Assembly: GCA_016938035.1 (NCBI GenBank)
Contig: JAFGVK010000236.1
Location: forward strand, 1-44,914
Length of the DNA stretch: 44,914 nt
Origin: Deltaproteobacteria bacterium
GTDB lineage: Bacteria; Myxococcota_A; UBA796; GCA-2862545
Reading direction: 5' to 3'
Part shown: one piece after another, positions 1-8,840 of the stretch
How the letters are laid out: each line of letters starts with the position of its first letter
Position numbering within the stretch: position 1 is the first letter of the stretch
Translations under genes and position numbers: made by a program
Notes under the pieces: generated by a model
The model's database searches: none
Seen by the model: the letters and a program-made list of their open reading frames with translations, nothing else
What the model was told of the DNA's origin: nothing

Positions 1-18
1 ACCACCGCTCCCGGTCAC

Positions 19-2430
19 CTAGGGCGACGGGGCGGGCGGCCCCAAGGCGCCCGCTGGCACCAGCTCCCACAGGGTCGCGGAGGCCTGTGCACCCGCGAGC
101 GCCACCCACCCGCCGTCCGGCGACACCACCGGGTGGTCGACCCAGCGCGGGGTCTCGGCGCGGTCGAGCACCTCGCCGTCTAGCCCCAGCCGCCACAGGG
201 TGTGGCGGCTCTCGCCGACAAAGCTGGTGAGCACCAGCGAGGCCCCGTCCGGATGCCATCCCACCCCGTCCAGCAGCCACGGCGGGTCGGGGAGGCTCAA
301 GGTGCGGGTCGCGCCCCCCTCCACCTCCACCAGGTCCACCCAGTCCTCCAGCGCCACCACCGCCAGCCGCGCGCCGTCCCGCGAGAGCGCCGCGATGGGC
401 CAGGGGTTCGCCGACCTGCGCGAGAACACCGGTCCCACCCACCCCGTCGCGGGGTCCACCAGCCGCCACACCACCTCCTCTCCCTCCAGCCGCTGCGCGG
501 CGCACACCGCGTCGCCGCAGGACAGCTCCCACACCCCGTCGTCAGGATCCGACAGGCGCAGCAGGCGCTGCTCCTGATCCCCCAGGCGCCGGACGAACCA
601 CCAGCCGTCAGGATCCAACCTCGCGAACACCAGGGCCTCCCCCACCCTCGCCCCCGCCCGCTCCCGCGCCGGGGTCCCCAGCAGCACCTCCGGCGGACCG
701 CCCTCGACGGCGACGGCGAGCAGATCATAGGTGCCGTAGCGGTCCGACGACAGGATCAGCCGCCCGTCAGGGAGCCAGGCGTCAGGGTAGTCCACCCGCT
801 GATCCTCGGTCAGCTGGCGCACCTCGCCGAGGCCGTCAGGGCCCAGCGGCGCCAGGTAGGCGTCCCGCAGGGTCTCGCCGTTGAGCACCCCCAGCCTGGG
901 CCCCTGCACCTGAAGCTGGAGGATGCCCTGCGCGTCCAGCGAGGCGAGCGCGCGCTCCTCGCGGGTGCCGATCCTGAGGCTGCGCAGCGCTGACACCCTG
1001 CGCTCCTGTGGGAAGCGGAAGAACAGCAGCTCGTCCTGTCCGCGCCACGCGAGCGGGCTGAGCTCCCCCTCCGCCCCCCGCAGGGAGGTGCCCTCCACCA
1101 GGGGAGACACAGCCCCCGTCGCGACATCCACCAGCACCACCGCGCTCTGCGCCTCGCCACCCGCCAGGTCCAGGCGCCCCATCGCGAGGGTCCGCCCGTC
1201 GGGTCGCCACGCCAGGGGCCCGCCGAAGGCGCTCTCGTCCCAGCGCAGCAGCTCCCTTGCGGCGCCGGTCTCCACCTCCACCAGCAGCAGCCCGCGCGCC
1301 ACCACCAGGGCCAGGGTGCGCCCGTCGGGGCTGAGCGCCATCTGCTGGCCGGGCCACACCCCCAGCTCGCGGGGCCCCCCGCCCTCGCCCAGGACCCAGA
1401 AGCGCACCGCGTCGCCGTACATCCCCCCCACCAGGAGCCTCCCGTCAGGGAGCACCGCCATGTCGCCTACCACCACCCCAGGGGGGGTGGCGACGGGGTC
1501 CGGGGGCCCACCATGAGGGTCGCCTATCCACAGCCCCTGCGGGTCGGCCCACACCACCCGCCGCCCGTCAGGGTGGAAGGCGAAGGCAACCGGTCGCAGG
1601 GCCTGCCCGTGTGAGAACACCCGCTGCGCCTCCAGCCGCGACGGCGCCCCTGCGGGCCACAGGCTCAGGGCGCCCCAGGTGACCAGCCCGGCGAGCGCGG
1701 TCCAGCCCCCGATCCACCCCAGCCGGCGCGCCGCCCTCCCGGGGCTCGGCGGCGGCGCCTCGACCAGCGAGCGCCCCACCATGAGGTCGTCGGGGAGCCC
1801 CTCAGCGAGGGGGAGCTCCGAGGCCCACTCGCGCAGCGAGGGCCCGTCCAACCCGGCCAGAGCGTCCTGACAGGCGCGCTCCAGCGCCCTAGGGGTGTCC
1901 GCCGACAGGGTCATCCCACCCGTCAGGGTCGACAGCAGGTGCGTCAGCTCCGGCAGGTGCGCCTCGCCACCCAGCGCGCGCGACAGGAGCTTGACCTGCC
2001 CCGTGCGGCCCACCATCACCCTATCGGCGGTCAGCACCCCGGCGTCCCCCAAGGCGGCGCCCTGCTGAGACACCACGTCCAGACATCGGGCCAGCTCTCC
2101 CACCAGCTCCAGCGCCACGGTCCGGGGGAGCGGGGTGGGCAGCGCCGACAGCGGCACCCCCTCCACCAGCTCCATCGGGACCGCCCAGTGTGGCCCCAGG
2201 CGGACTGGCGGGTCCACCGAGATCAGGGCGCGGTCCCGCGCCTGGACCAGAGCCTCGCGCCGCGCAGCCACCAGCGCCGCCTCGTCCCGCAGCAGACGCA
2301 GAGCCACGTCGCGCGAGAAGCCCCCCTCCCCCACCAGCCTCGCGCGGTAGACCCTGCCAGCGGTGCCCTCTCCCACCACGCTGAGCAGCACATACCTGCG
2401 AAGAGAGAGGGCGGGGATCGGCGCGGGCAT
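19..2430 (-). CDS. Membrane-anchored pseudokinase with C-terminal beta-propeller
   Basis: 803 residues. Residues 13-170 have a Ser/Thr-kinase-like fold: a glycine-rich loop GEGTAGRVYRA (20-30), then VALRLL where the VAIK lysine would be (Arg45 instead of Lys). The HRD region reads ALGDAGVLTADRVMV with no catalytic Asp, and no DFG motif is visible, so catalysis is unlikely. One transmembrane segment follows at about 238-259. The remaining 540 residues are TolB/WD40-like propeller repeats with recurring HPDG, SPDG and RPDG turns. The predicted topology is a cytoplasmic pseudokinase and an extracytoplasmic sensor or binding propeller. The start at 2430 was chosen because CAGGAG lies 6 bases upstream; an open frame runs 86 codons further but has no such site and no family similarity. 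The ligand and partners are unknown. Confident in the gene and the fold classes, less so in the role. Confidence 0.85.
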   Translation of the reverse strand: MPAPIPALSLRRYVLLSVVGEGTAGRVYRARLVGEGGFSRDVALRLLRDEAALVAARREALVQARDRALISVDPPVRLGPHWAVPMELVEGVPLSALPTPLPRTVALELVGELARCLDVVSQQGAALGDAGVLTADRVMVGRTGQVKLLSRALGGEAHLPELTHLLSTLTGGMTLSADTPRALERACQDALAGLDGPSLREWASELPLAEGLPDDLMVGRSLVEAPPPSPGRAARRLGWIGGWTALAGLVTWGALSLWPAGAPSRLEAQRVFSHGQALRPVAFAFHPDGRRVVWADPQGLWIGDPHGGPPDPVATPPGVVVGDMAVLPDGRLLVGGMYGDAVRFWVLGEGGGPRELGVWPGQQMALSPDGRTLALVVARGLLLVEVETGAARELLRWDESAFGGPLAWRPDGRTLAMGRLDLAGGEAQSAVVLVDVATGAVSPLVEGTSLRGAEGELSPLAWRGQDELLFFRFPQERRVSALRSLRIGTREERALASLDAQGILQLQVQGPRLGVLNGETLRDAYLAPLGPDGLGEVRQLTEDQRVDYPDAWLPDGRLILSSDRYGTYDLLAVAVEGGPPEVLLGTPARERAGARVGEALVFARLDPDGWWFVRRLGDQEQRLLRLSDPDDGVWELSCGDAVCAAQRLEGEEVVWRLVDPATGWVGPVFSRRSANPWPIAALSRDGARLAVVALEDWVDLVEVEGGATRTLSLPDPPWLLDGVGWHPDGASLVLTSFVGESRHTLWRLGLDGEVLDRAETPRWVDHPVVSPDGGWVALAGAQASATLWELVPAGALGPPAPSP

Positions 2431-2483
2431 GTGCGGCTCCTGGGGTTGAGGGGAGACTATCCGACCGGGGCCGGAGAGGGGAA

Positions 2484-2513
2484 ATTGGCCACGAACGTCG
2501 TTTGGCCCAAGGT
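2484..2513 (+). repeat. 30-bp intergenic motif shared with repeat R1
   Basis: This stretch matches the start of repeat R1 (minus strand of 30670-30699) at about 25 of 30 positions, including a shared TGGCCCAAGGT core; a weaker copy is at 37121-37149. In R1 copy A it contains inverted arms GGCCAG/CTGGCC around a 9-base loop. It lies about 55 bases upstream of the pseudokinase start. It may be a truncated R1 copy or a shared protein-binding site. Confidence 0.4.
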
Positions 2514-2674
2514 GGGCGCGATCCGTGGTCCGGTCCAGAGGGCTGGCTGGCCATCCTCCGGCGGCTCTGTGCCTCTGTGGTTCAAGACCCGGTTCTGCAG
2601 GACCCTCGTGCCCGGTTCTGGCCGAGTCGGCCGGGACCTCAGCGCCACATCGACCGGCTCGTGCATCACGCCCC

Positions 2675-2797
2675 AACAACGGGGCCACCAGCCCCTACTC
2701 CCGCGTCTACTGGGGCACTGCCGTGGGCCTGAGCAGCGGCGTCTACGACGCGTGGCCCACCCGGGGGGCCTGGGACGCGCTCGTCGTCAGCGCCTGA
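2675..2797 (+). pseudogene. Decayed 3' end of a duplicated FG-GAP propeller gene
   Basis: The last ~40 codons before the TGA at 2795-2797 read NNGATSPYSRVYWG, then GLSSGVYD, then RGAWDALVVSA. The intact gene downstream ends with the same layout: WSNAAYSRVFWG, GISASNYD, RGAWSAVVVGD. The similarity continues for about 75 bases past both stop codons. Nothing upstream of 2675 resembles the rest of the protein, and the frame there lacks a plausible start. This is therefore the tail of a former tandem paralogue, the remainder having been deleted or replaced. Confidence 0.7.
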
Positions 2798-2837
2798 TCG
2801 GGCCCGCACCACCGGCACCCCGCGCTCCGACCTCCAT

Positions 2838-2873
2838 GGACCGGTGGATTTCGTCGTTCATCACCGCTATACC
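2838..2873 (+). promoter_or_regulatory. Conserved promoter-like block upstream of the MopE/FG-GAP gene
   Basis: A block running from GACCGG through GTCGTTCA to CTATACCG lies 30-65 bases upstream of the 2903 start. A possible -10 is TATACC (2868-2873); a weak -35, TGGATT, lies 17 bases before it. The same block recurs at 6580-6614 after the stop of the same gene. Conservation at two sites supports function; the sigma-factor assignment is uncertain. Confidence 0.4.
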
Positions 2874-2902
2874 GTCCGCGACACACGCCCAAAGGAGACC
2901 TC

Positions 2903-5900
2903 ATGCGCCCCTTGATCGCCCTCCCCCTCCTCGCCCTCTCCCTCCTCGGCTGCCGCAAGGAGGACGACACCCCCCTCGATCTGGACGGTGACGGCTACGA
3001 CCAGACCGAGGACTGCGACGACACCGACGACAGCGTCCACCCCGACGCGCCCGAGCGCTGTGACGGTCTCGACAACGACTGCGACGCAGCGATCGACGAG
3101 GACCCCATCGACGCCGCCACCTTCTTCGCCGACGTGGACCGCGACGGCTACGGCAACCCCGCCAACAGCACCGAGGCCTGCGCCGTGCCCGAGGGCTACG
3201 TCGCCAACGGGGACGACTGCGACGACAGCTCCGCCGCCTTCCACCCCGGCGCCCCGGAGGCCGACTGCGCCGACCCCGCCGACTACAACTGCGACGGCTC
3301 CGTAGGCTACGCGGACGCGGACGGCGACGGCTTCGCCGCCTGCCAGGAGTGCGACGACAGCAGCGCCGACCGCTTCCCCGGCAACCCGGAGATCTGCGAT
3401 GAGGTGGACAACGACTGCGACAGCCTGGTGGACAATGACGCCACCGACGCCACAGAATTCTTCGCCGACGTGGACGGAGATGGCTATGGCGACCCCAGCG
3501 TCAGCCTGAACGCCTGCGAAGCGCCAGCGGGCTACAGCACAGACAACACCGACTGCGATGACCTCGCCGCCGCCTCACACCCAGGCGGCGAGGAGCGCTG
3601 CGACGGACTCGACAACGACTGCGACGGCACAGTGGACCTGGAGGCCGGGGACGCCGTCGCCTGGTACGCCGATTCGGACCACGACCACTACGGCGATCCG
3701 AGCACCGAGGTGGTCTCCTGCGAGGCCCCCGCGGGCTACGTCGCGGACGGCTCCGACTGCGACGACGCCCACGCCGCCGCCCGCCCCGGCGCCACAGAGG
3801 TCTGCGACGGCCTCGACAACGACTGCGATGGGGACGCCGACGCGGGCGCGGTGGACGCGCACACCTGGTACGCCGACGCGGACCAGGACGGCTTCGGCGA
3901 CCCCACCACCGCCACCACCACCTGCGACCCGACAGAGGGCTTGATCCTCGACCACACCGACTGCGACGACACCTCCGCCGACCGCCACCCCGGCCTCGAC
4001 GAGTGGTGCGACGGGCTAGACAACGACTGCGACGGGACCCCCGACGACAGCGCCACCGACGCCGGGACCTGGTACACCGACGAGGACGGCGACGGCTTCG
4101 GCCTCAGCGACGAGGCCACCCGCGCCTGCGCCCAGCCAGCCGCCACGGCCTCCCGCGGGGGGGACTGCGACGACACAGAGGCCGGGCGCTTCCCCGGCAA
4201 CCCAGAGACCTGCGTCACCCCCCTCGACGACGACTGCGACGGGCAGATCAACGAGGCGGACGCCGCGGACGCCACCACCTGGCACCTCGACGCCGACGGA
4301 GACGCCCACGGTCGACCCGGCGCGGGCCTGCGCGCCTGCGAGGCCCCCGAAGGCTACGTCGCCTCCGCCGACGACTGCGACGACCTGCGCGCCGTGGTCT
4401 ACCCCGGCGCGGCGCAGCTGTGCGACGGCCTCGCCAACGACTGCGGCGCCCTGCCCGACGACGAGGCAGACGCAGACCGGGACGGCTGGATGCCCTGCGA
4501 GGGCGACTGCCAGGACACCCAGGCCGCCATCAACCCCACGGCGGTGGAGCTCTGCGACGGCCTCGACAACAACTGCGACGAGGTGATCGACACGGACGCC
4601 ATCAACACCCTCACCTGGTTCGCCGACACGGACGGAGACGGCTTCGGAGACGTGACCACCACCGTCCGCGCCTGCGACCCACTGGCCGGCTACGTCGCCG
4701 ATCGCACCGACTGCGACGACACCAGGGCCGCCGTCCACCCCGGCGCCCCGGAGCGCTGCGACACGCCCGACGACGACGACTGCGACACAGAGGTCAACGA
4801 GGACAGCGCCGAGGACGCCTCCACCTGGCACCCCGACCAGGACCTCGACGGCTACGGGGACGCGCTGACCTCCACCGTCGCCTGCCTCGCGCCCGCCGGC
4901 TGGATCCTCGCCGCCGGGGACTGCGACGACGGCGACGACACCGTCTACACCGGCGCCGACGAGCGCTGCGATCCCGTCGACCACGACTGCGACGGCGACC
5001 TCGAGGCGGGCGCGGTGGACGCCCACCTCTACCACCCCGACGCGGACGGGGACGGCTTTGGGGACGCGGACACCGACGTCTACGCCTGCGAGCTCCCGGC
5101 GGACCACCTCGTCGACGGCACCGACTGCCTCGACAGCGACGTGGACGTCTTCCCCGGCTCCACCGCCCCCGAGGTGCCCCTCGACGGGGTAGACACCGAC
5201 TGCGACGGCCACGACGTCTGCACCGACCTCAACTGCGACGGGCTGCCCGACATCCACATCCCCTCCTACCACGACGGGGACTACAACATCACCCAGCCCT
5301 TCGAGATCCTGTCCGGCCCCTCCGGGCTGGCCCTCGCGTCCGAGTCGATCAACCAGATCGGGGCGCTCGGCGCCAAGGCGGCGGACCTGGACCACGATGG
5401 CTACATCGATCTCATCGACGCCAGCCACTACAACGGCAGCTCCTACAACATCAGCTCCTACATCTACTGGGGCCACCAGGACGGGCACCACCAGGCCGAC
5501 CGCACCGCCCTCCCCACCAACGGCGCCCACTGGCCCTGCGTCGGCGACCTCAACGGCGACGGGTGGGAGGACGTGGTCTTCGCTGGCTACCAAGACGGCG
5601 ACTTCTGGGCCAATTCCTGGATCTACTGGAGCGACGCCGGCACCTTCTCCAGCGCCAACGCCACCAACCTCACCACCTACGGCTCCACCCACTGCGCCAT
5701 CGGCGACGTGAACGGCGACGGCTACCCCGAGGTGGCCTTCTCCAGCTACAACGACGGGGACTACAGCACGAGCTCCTACCTGTTCTGGGGCACCGCCTCG
5801 GGCCCGTCCAACGCCAGCGCCCTCACCCTCCCCACGGTGGGGGCCTACAACGTGGACATGAGGGACGTGGACGGGGACGGGGCCCTCGATCTGATCTACT

Positions 5901-6538
5901 GGAGCCACTACAACGGCTCCAGCCACCACTCCAACAACAACTTCATCTACTGGAACGTGGGCGGCACCTTCTCCACCGCCAACCGCACCACACTGGACGG
6001 GTACGGGGGCTTCCAGGGCATCATCGAGGACCTGGATCAGGACGGCGACCAGGACGTGGTCGTGCTCGGCTACTACAACGGTGCCTGGTCCAACATGGTC
6101 CCCACCTACATCTACTGGGGCGACGGCACCCGGAACTACAGCAGCGCCAACCGCACCGAGATCACCTCGCGCGGCATCCTGTCGGGCACCGCAGATGACA
6201 TCGACATGGACGGGAACATCGACCTGCTGCTCGGCTCTCACCACGACGGGGACTACAGCGCGGACTCGATGATCTTCTGGGGGCAGCCCGACGGGTCCTA
6301 TGACAACAGCCACCGCCTCTCGCTCCCCGGGCATGGCATTGAATTCGGCACCGCGGTCCGCGACTTCGACCACGACGGGTACAAGGACGTGTTCCTGCCG
6401 GGGATGATCTCGGGGACGACCTGGTCGAACGCCGCCTACTCGCGGGTGTTTTGGGGCAGCTCGCTGGGCATCAGCGCGTCCAACTACGACCAGTGGTTCT
6501 CTCGCGGGGCGTGGAGCGCGGTGGTCGTCGGCGACTGA
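2903..6538 (+). CDS. MopE-type metal-binding-repeat / FG-GAP propeller lipoprotein
   Basis: 1211 residues. A lipoprotein signal peptide ends in LLGC (Cys17). Residues ~22-770 are about eleven imperfect repeats of the MopE/PF11617 type; a full unit has DxDGDGYGDP, a single Cys, GDDCDD, HPGAPE and CDGLDNDCDG (about 65-70 residues), and units 2 and 8 are short. These Asp/Cys-rich modules are probably Ca2+-binding and disulfide-stabilised; copper binding is known for MopE itself but is not shown here. Residues ~775-1211 hold seven propeller repeats, each with a DxDxDG calcium loop (DLDHDGY, DLNGDGW, DVNGDGY, DVDGDGA, DLDQDGD, DIDMDGN, DFDHDGY) and an IYWG-like strand, so a closed seven-bladed propeller is likely. 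RBS AAAGGAGA (2891-2898) fixes the start. It is probably surface-exposed or periplasmic; its role (adhesion, matrix, metal scavenging) is unknown. Confidence 0.9.
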   Translation: MRPLIALPLLALSLLGCRKEDDTPLDLDGDGYDQTEDCDDTDDSVHPDAPERCDGLDNDCDAAIDEDPIDAATFFADVDRDGYGNPANSTEACAVPEGYVANGDDCDDSSAAFHPGAPEADCADPADYNCDGSVGYADADGDGFAACQECDDSSADRFPGNPEICDEVDNDCDSLVDNDATDATEFFADVDGDGYGDPSVSLNACEAPAGYSTDNTDCDDLAAASHPGGEERCDGLDNDCDGTVDLEAGDAVAWYADSDHDHYGDPSTEVVSCEAPAGYVADGSDCDDAHAAARPGATEVCDGLDNDCDGDADAGAVDAHTWYADADQDGFGDPTTATTTCDPTEGLILDHTDCDDTSADRHPGLDEWCDGLDNDCDGTPDDSATDAGTWYTDEDGDGFGLSDEATRACAQPAATASRGGDCDDTEAGRFPGNPETCVTPLDDDCDGQINEADAADATTWHLDADGDAHGRPGAGLRACEAPEGYVASADDCDDLRAVVYPGAAQLCDGLANDCGALPDDEADADRDGWMPCEGDCQDTQAAINPTAVELCDGLDNNCDEVIDTDAINTLTWFADTDGDGFGDVTTTVRACDPLAGYVADRTDCDDTRAAVHPGAPERCDTPDDDDCDTEVNEDSAEDASTWHPDQDLDGYGDALTSTVACLAPAGWILAAGDCDDGDDTVYTGADERCDPVDHDCDGDLEAGAVDAHLYHPDADGDGFGDADTDVYACELPADHLVDGTDCLDSDVDVFPGSTAPEVPLDGVDTDCDGHDVCTDLNCDGLPDIHIPSYHDGDYNITQPFEILSGPSGLALASESINQIGALGAKAADLDHDGYIDLIDASHYNGSSYNISSYIYWGHQDGHHQADRTALPTNGAHWPCVGDLNGDGWEDVVFAGYQDGDFWANSWIYWSDAGTFSSANATNLTTYGSTHCAIGDVNGDGYPEVAFSSYNDGDYSTSSYLFWGTASGPSNASALTLPTVGAYNVDMRDVDGDGALDLIYWSHYNGSSHHSNNNFIYWNVGGTFSTANRTTLDGYGGFQGIIEDLDQDGDQDVVVLGYYNGAWSNMVPTYIYWGDGTRNYSSANRTEITSRGILSGTADDIDMDGNIDLLLGSHHDGDYSADSMIFWGQPDGSYDNSHRLSLPGHGIEFGTAVRDFDHDGYKDVFLPGMISGTTWSNAAYSRVFWGSSLGISASNYDQWFSRGAWSAVVVGD

Positions 6539-7154
6539 TCAGCCCCACGCCACCGGCGTCCCCCGCTCCACCGCGCGAGGACCGGGGGATTTTGTCGTTC
6601 AGCGCTGCTATACCGATGAAGACTCACATCGCTGTCGCGCGACGAGAACGCTTCCCCAGCCTCGTGTCCCCTCCCCCAGCCCCGTGGGCATCCCCGGAGC
6701 GATCCCCACCTCTGAGCGGGTCGCCTCGGCAAACACCACCGCATCGCCGCGCGCCCTCACCTGGGGGAGGCCCTCCGCGCGAGGGCGCGCGCGCGTCAGC
6801 CCGCGCAGCGGAGCGCCCGGTCAGGAACTCTGGTCTGAGCGAACAAATTCGTGAAACCACCCGCTTGTCCGAGGCTCGGCATGACCCAGCGCCCGGCGCG
6901 GAGAGCGAGGCGCGCGCTGATCACGCTGGTTCGTTCGCGTTAGCACCCCGCCGCGACGCTCACCGGGCGTAGCGGGGGCTGCAAGGGGCTCCGGAGCCCG
7001 ATCCGATCGGTCACGACGATCACGACGTCGCCCATAGCAAAAGATCTAGCAGGCGAATCGACAGCTATTGTGATCAAGGGACGGACGCATGGGCCGGATC
7101 TCCTGCCAGTAACCGGCGAGACAGCCGGGGGGCCCGCCACCAAGACCCCCTCGC
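6539..7154. other. Gene-free region between convergent genes
   Basis: About 616 bases. Apart from the promoter-like block at 6580-6614 I see no coding frame with the genome's GC-rich third-position bias. The stretch 7020-7080 is AT-richer than its surroundings. No clear intrinsic terminator with a T-run was found for either flanking gene. Confidence 0.6.
6580..6614 (+). promoter_or_regulatory. Second copy of the promoter-like block, with no gene after it
   Basis: GACCGGGGGATT, TTGTCGTTCA and GCTATACCG match the block at 2838-2873 in order and spacing, but here they lie 41 bases after a stop codon and no coding frame follows. The block seems to have been duplicated with the propeller gene, and a following tandem copy may have been lost. 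Confidence 0.4.
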
Positions 7155-8732
7155 TCACCCCGCCGCCGCGATCACCGCCCTGGCGGCCTTCAGCCCGTCC
7201 AGCGCGGTAGAGATGATCCCCCCGCCGTACCCCGCCCCCTCCCCCACGGGGTACAGCCCCGGCAGCCCCTCGCTCTGCCTGTCGTCCCCCCGCAGGAGGC
7301 GGACCGGCGAGGTGGTGCGGGACTCTGGCGCGATCAACAGGGCCTCCTCCCCCGCGAAGCCGGCGAGCTGACTGTCGAAGTGGAGCAGCGCCCCCTTGAG
7401 CCCCGCCACCAGCCCGGGCGGGAACAGCGCCGCCAGAGGGTGGGAGACGATCCCCATGGGGTAGGAGCTGCGCGGGAGCGACGCGGAGCCCCGGTCGGCG
7501 AGGAAGTCCACCACCCGCTGCGCAGGCGCCCGCCAGTCCCCCGCCACCGCGAAGGCGCGGGCCTCCAGGGCGTCCTGCCAGGCGTAGCCCGCGAGCGGCC
7601 CGGTGCCGCCGAAATCCTGGGGCTGGATCCCCACCACGACCGCCGAGTTGGCCCAGCTCCCGCCCCGGGCGGCGTAGCTCATCCCGTTGACCACCAGGCG
7701 CTCAGCGGCGTTCACCGCGGGGACCACGGTGCCGCCCGGACACATGCAGAAGGTGTGGGCCCGCCTCGCCTGACCCGGCGGTGACCAGGTGAGCCGGTAG
7801 GACGCTGGCGGGAGCCCCTCACCCGCCCGCCGCCCGTAGCGCGCCTCGTCGATGACCCGCTGCGGGTGCTCGATGCGGACCCCTACCGCCATGGGTCGCG
7901 CCACCGCCCTGGCCCCGCGCCGCACCATCATCTCTAGGGTGTCCCTCGCGGAGTGGCCGGCTGCGACCAGCACCGCGTGGGCGGCGACGCGCTCCCCCGA
8001 GGCGAGCACCACCCCGGCGCACCTGCCCCGCTCCACGATCAGGTCCACCACCCTCGCCCCGAAGCGGACCTCCACGCCGAGCTCACCGAGTCTGGCCCTC
8101 AGGGTGGGGAGGATCTTCCTCAGGGCGTCGGTGCCCAGGTGGGCGTGGGCGGTCTCGAGGATGCTGGGGTCCGCGCCCACCTCGACCAGGTAGCGCATGA
8201 TCTGCCCCACCTCCCCGTCGCGGCGCCTCGTGGTGAGCTTGCCGTCCGAGAAGGTGCCGGCGCCACCCTCCCCGAAGAGGAGGTTGTTCTCGGGGTCGAG
8301 CGGCTTCCTGCGCTTCCAGAAGTCCTTGACCTCCGGCACCCGCTGCTCCACCGCCTGCCCCCGCTCCAGCAGCACCACCGGAACCCCCGCGTCACCCAGG
8401 GTCCGCGCTGCGAACAGCCCCGCGGGGCCGGAGCCCACCACCACCACGGGGGGACCGCTCCACCGCCTCACCCGAGGGACCAAGGCCTCGGGCTCACCGT
8501 AGCGCTCCTCGTCGCGCTGGCTCCACCGCCGCACCCCGTGCAGCCCCTCGACCCGCGCCGCGTCCCGGTCGGCGATCTCCACCTTGCACACGGCCAGCCA
8601 CCTGGGCCTGTGCCCCCTGGCGTCGAGGCTGCGCTTGACGGCCACCGCGCTCGCGATACTCACCCCGAGACGCGCCGCCACGGCGTGAATCGGGTCAGAG
8701 TCACGCTCCGCCAACGTAACCTCAGATACCAT
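7155..8732 (-). CDS. FAD-dependent oxidoreductase (COG2509-like)
   Basis: 525 residues. After a ~90-residue N-terminal region that prefixes the dehydrogenase fold in this family, a dinucleotide-binding motif VVVVGSGPAGLFAAR occurs at 96-110, followed by an acidic strand end (LLERG). The C-terminus carries the second FAD-contacting segment YPVGEGAGYGGGI and the helix AALDGLKAAR type. The order and length fit COG2509 uncharacterised FAD-dependent dehydrogenases; the substrate is unknown. The ATG at 8732 is preceded by GGAGGT at a rather long 13 bases, and in-frame TTG codons closer to that site could be the true start. It is transcribed divergently from gap. Confident in the family, not in the substrate. 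Confidence 0.88.
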   Translation of the reverse strand: MVSEVTLAERDSDPIHAVAARLGVSIASAVAVKRSLDARGHRPRWLAVCKVEIADRDAARVEGLHGVRRWSQRDEERYGEPEALVPRVRRWSGPPVVVVGSGPAGLFAARTLGDAGVPVVLLERGQAVEQRVPEVKDFWKRRKPLDPENNLLFGEGGAGTFSDGKLTTRRRDGEVGQIMRYLVEVGADPSILETAHAHLGTDALRKILPTLRARLGELGVEVRFGARVVDLIVERGRCAGVVLASGERVAAHAVLVAAGHSARDTLEMMVRRGARAVARPMAVGVRIEHPQRVIDEARYGRRAGEGLPPASYRLTWSPPGQARRAHTFCMCPGGTVVPAVNAAERLVVNGMSYAARGGSWANSAVVVGIQPQDFGGTGPLAGYAWQDALEARAFAVAGDWRAPAQRVVDFLADRGSASLPRSSYPMGIVSHPLAALFPPGLVAGLKGALLHFDSQLAGFAGEEALLIAPESRTTSPVRLLRGDDRQSEGLPGLYPVGEGAGYGGGIISTALDGLKAARAVIAAAG

Positions 8733-8780
8733 CAAAAACAAGAGCACCTCCCGACCCTTTCTAACTCCATTTCTCCCGCA

Positions 8781-8809
8781 TTGACCACCCCTGGGGCCTG
8801 GGATAGAAC
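8781..8809 (+). promoter_or_regulatory. Sigma70-type promoter of the gap-pgk-tpiA operon
   Basis: A -35 TTGACC (8781-8786) and a -10 TAGAAC (8804-8809) are separated by exactly 17 bases. They imply a transcript start near 8816 and a leader of about 25 bases ending in GGAGGT before the gap ATG. Confidence 0.7.
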
Positions 8810-8840
8810 CCGACCCCTGACAAAACCCATGGAGGTTATC

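Noticed and set aside
4016..6373. Long antisense and shifted frames inside the MopE/FG-GAP gene
   Set aside because: They arise from the Asp/Cys-rich repeat codons read in other frames (Val/Gly- or Arg-rich products); the sense protein has clear domains.
6940..7158. A 72-codon frame whose GTG overlaps the oxidoreductase stop (GTGA)
   Set aside because: Codons lack the genome's GC-rich third-position bias (many GCT, TTG, AGA, TTT, ATA) and there is no recognisable domain.
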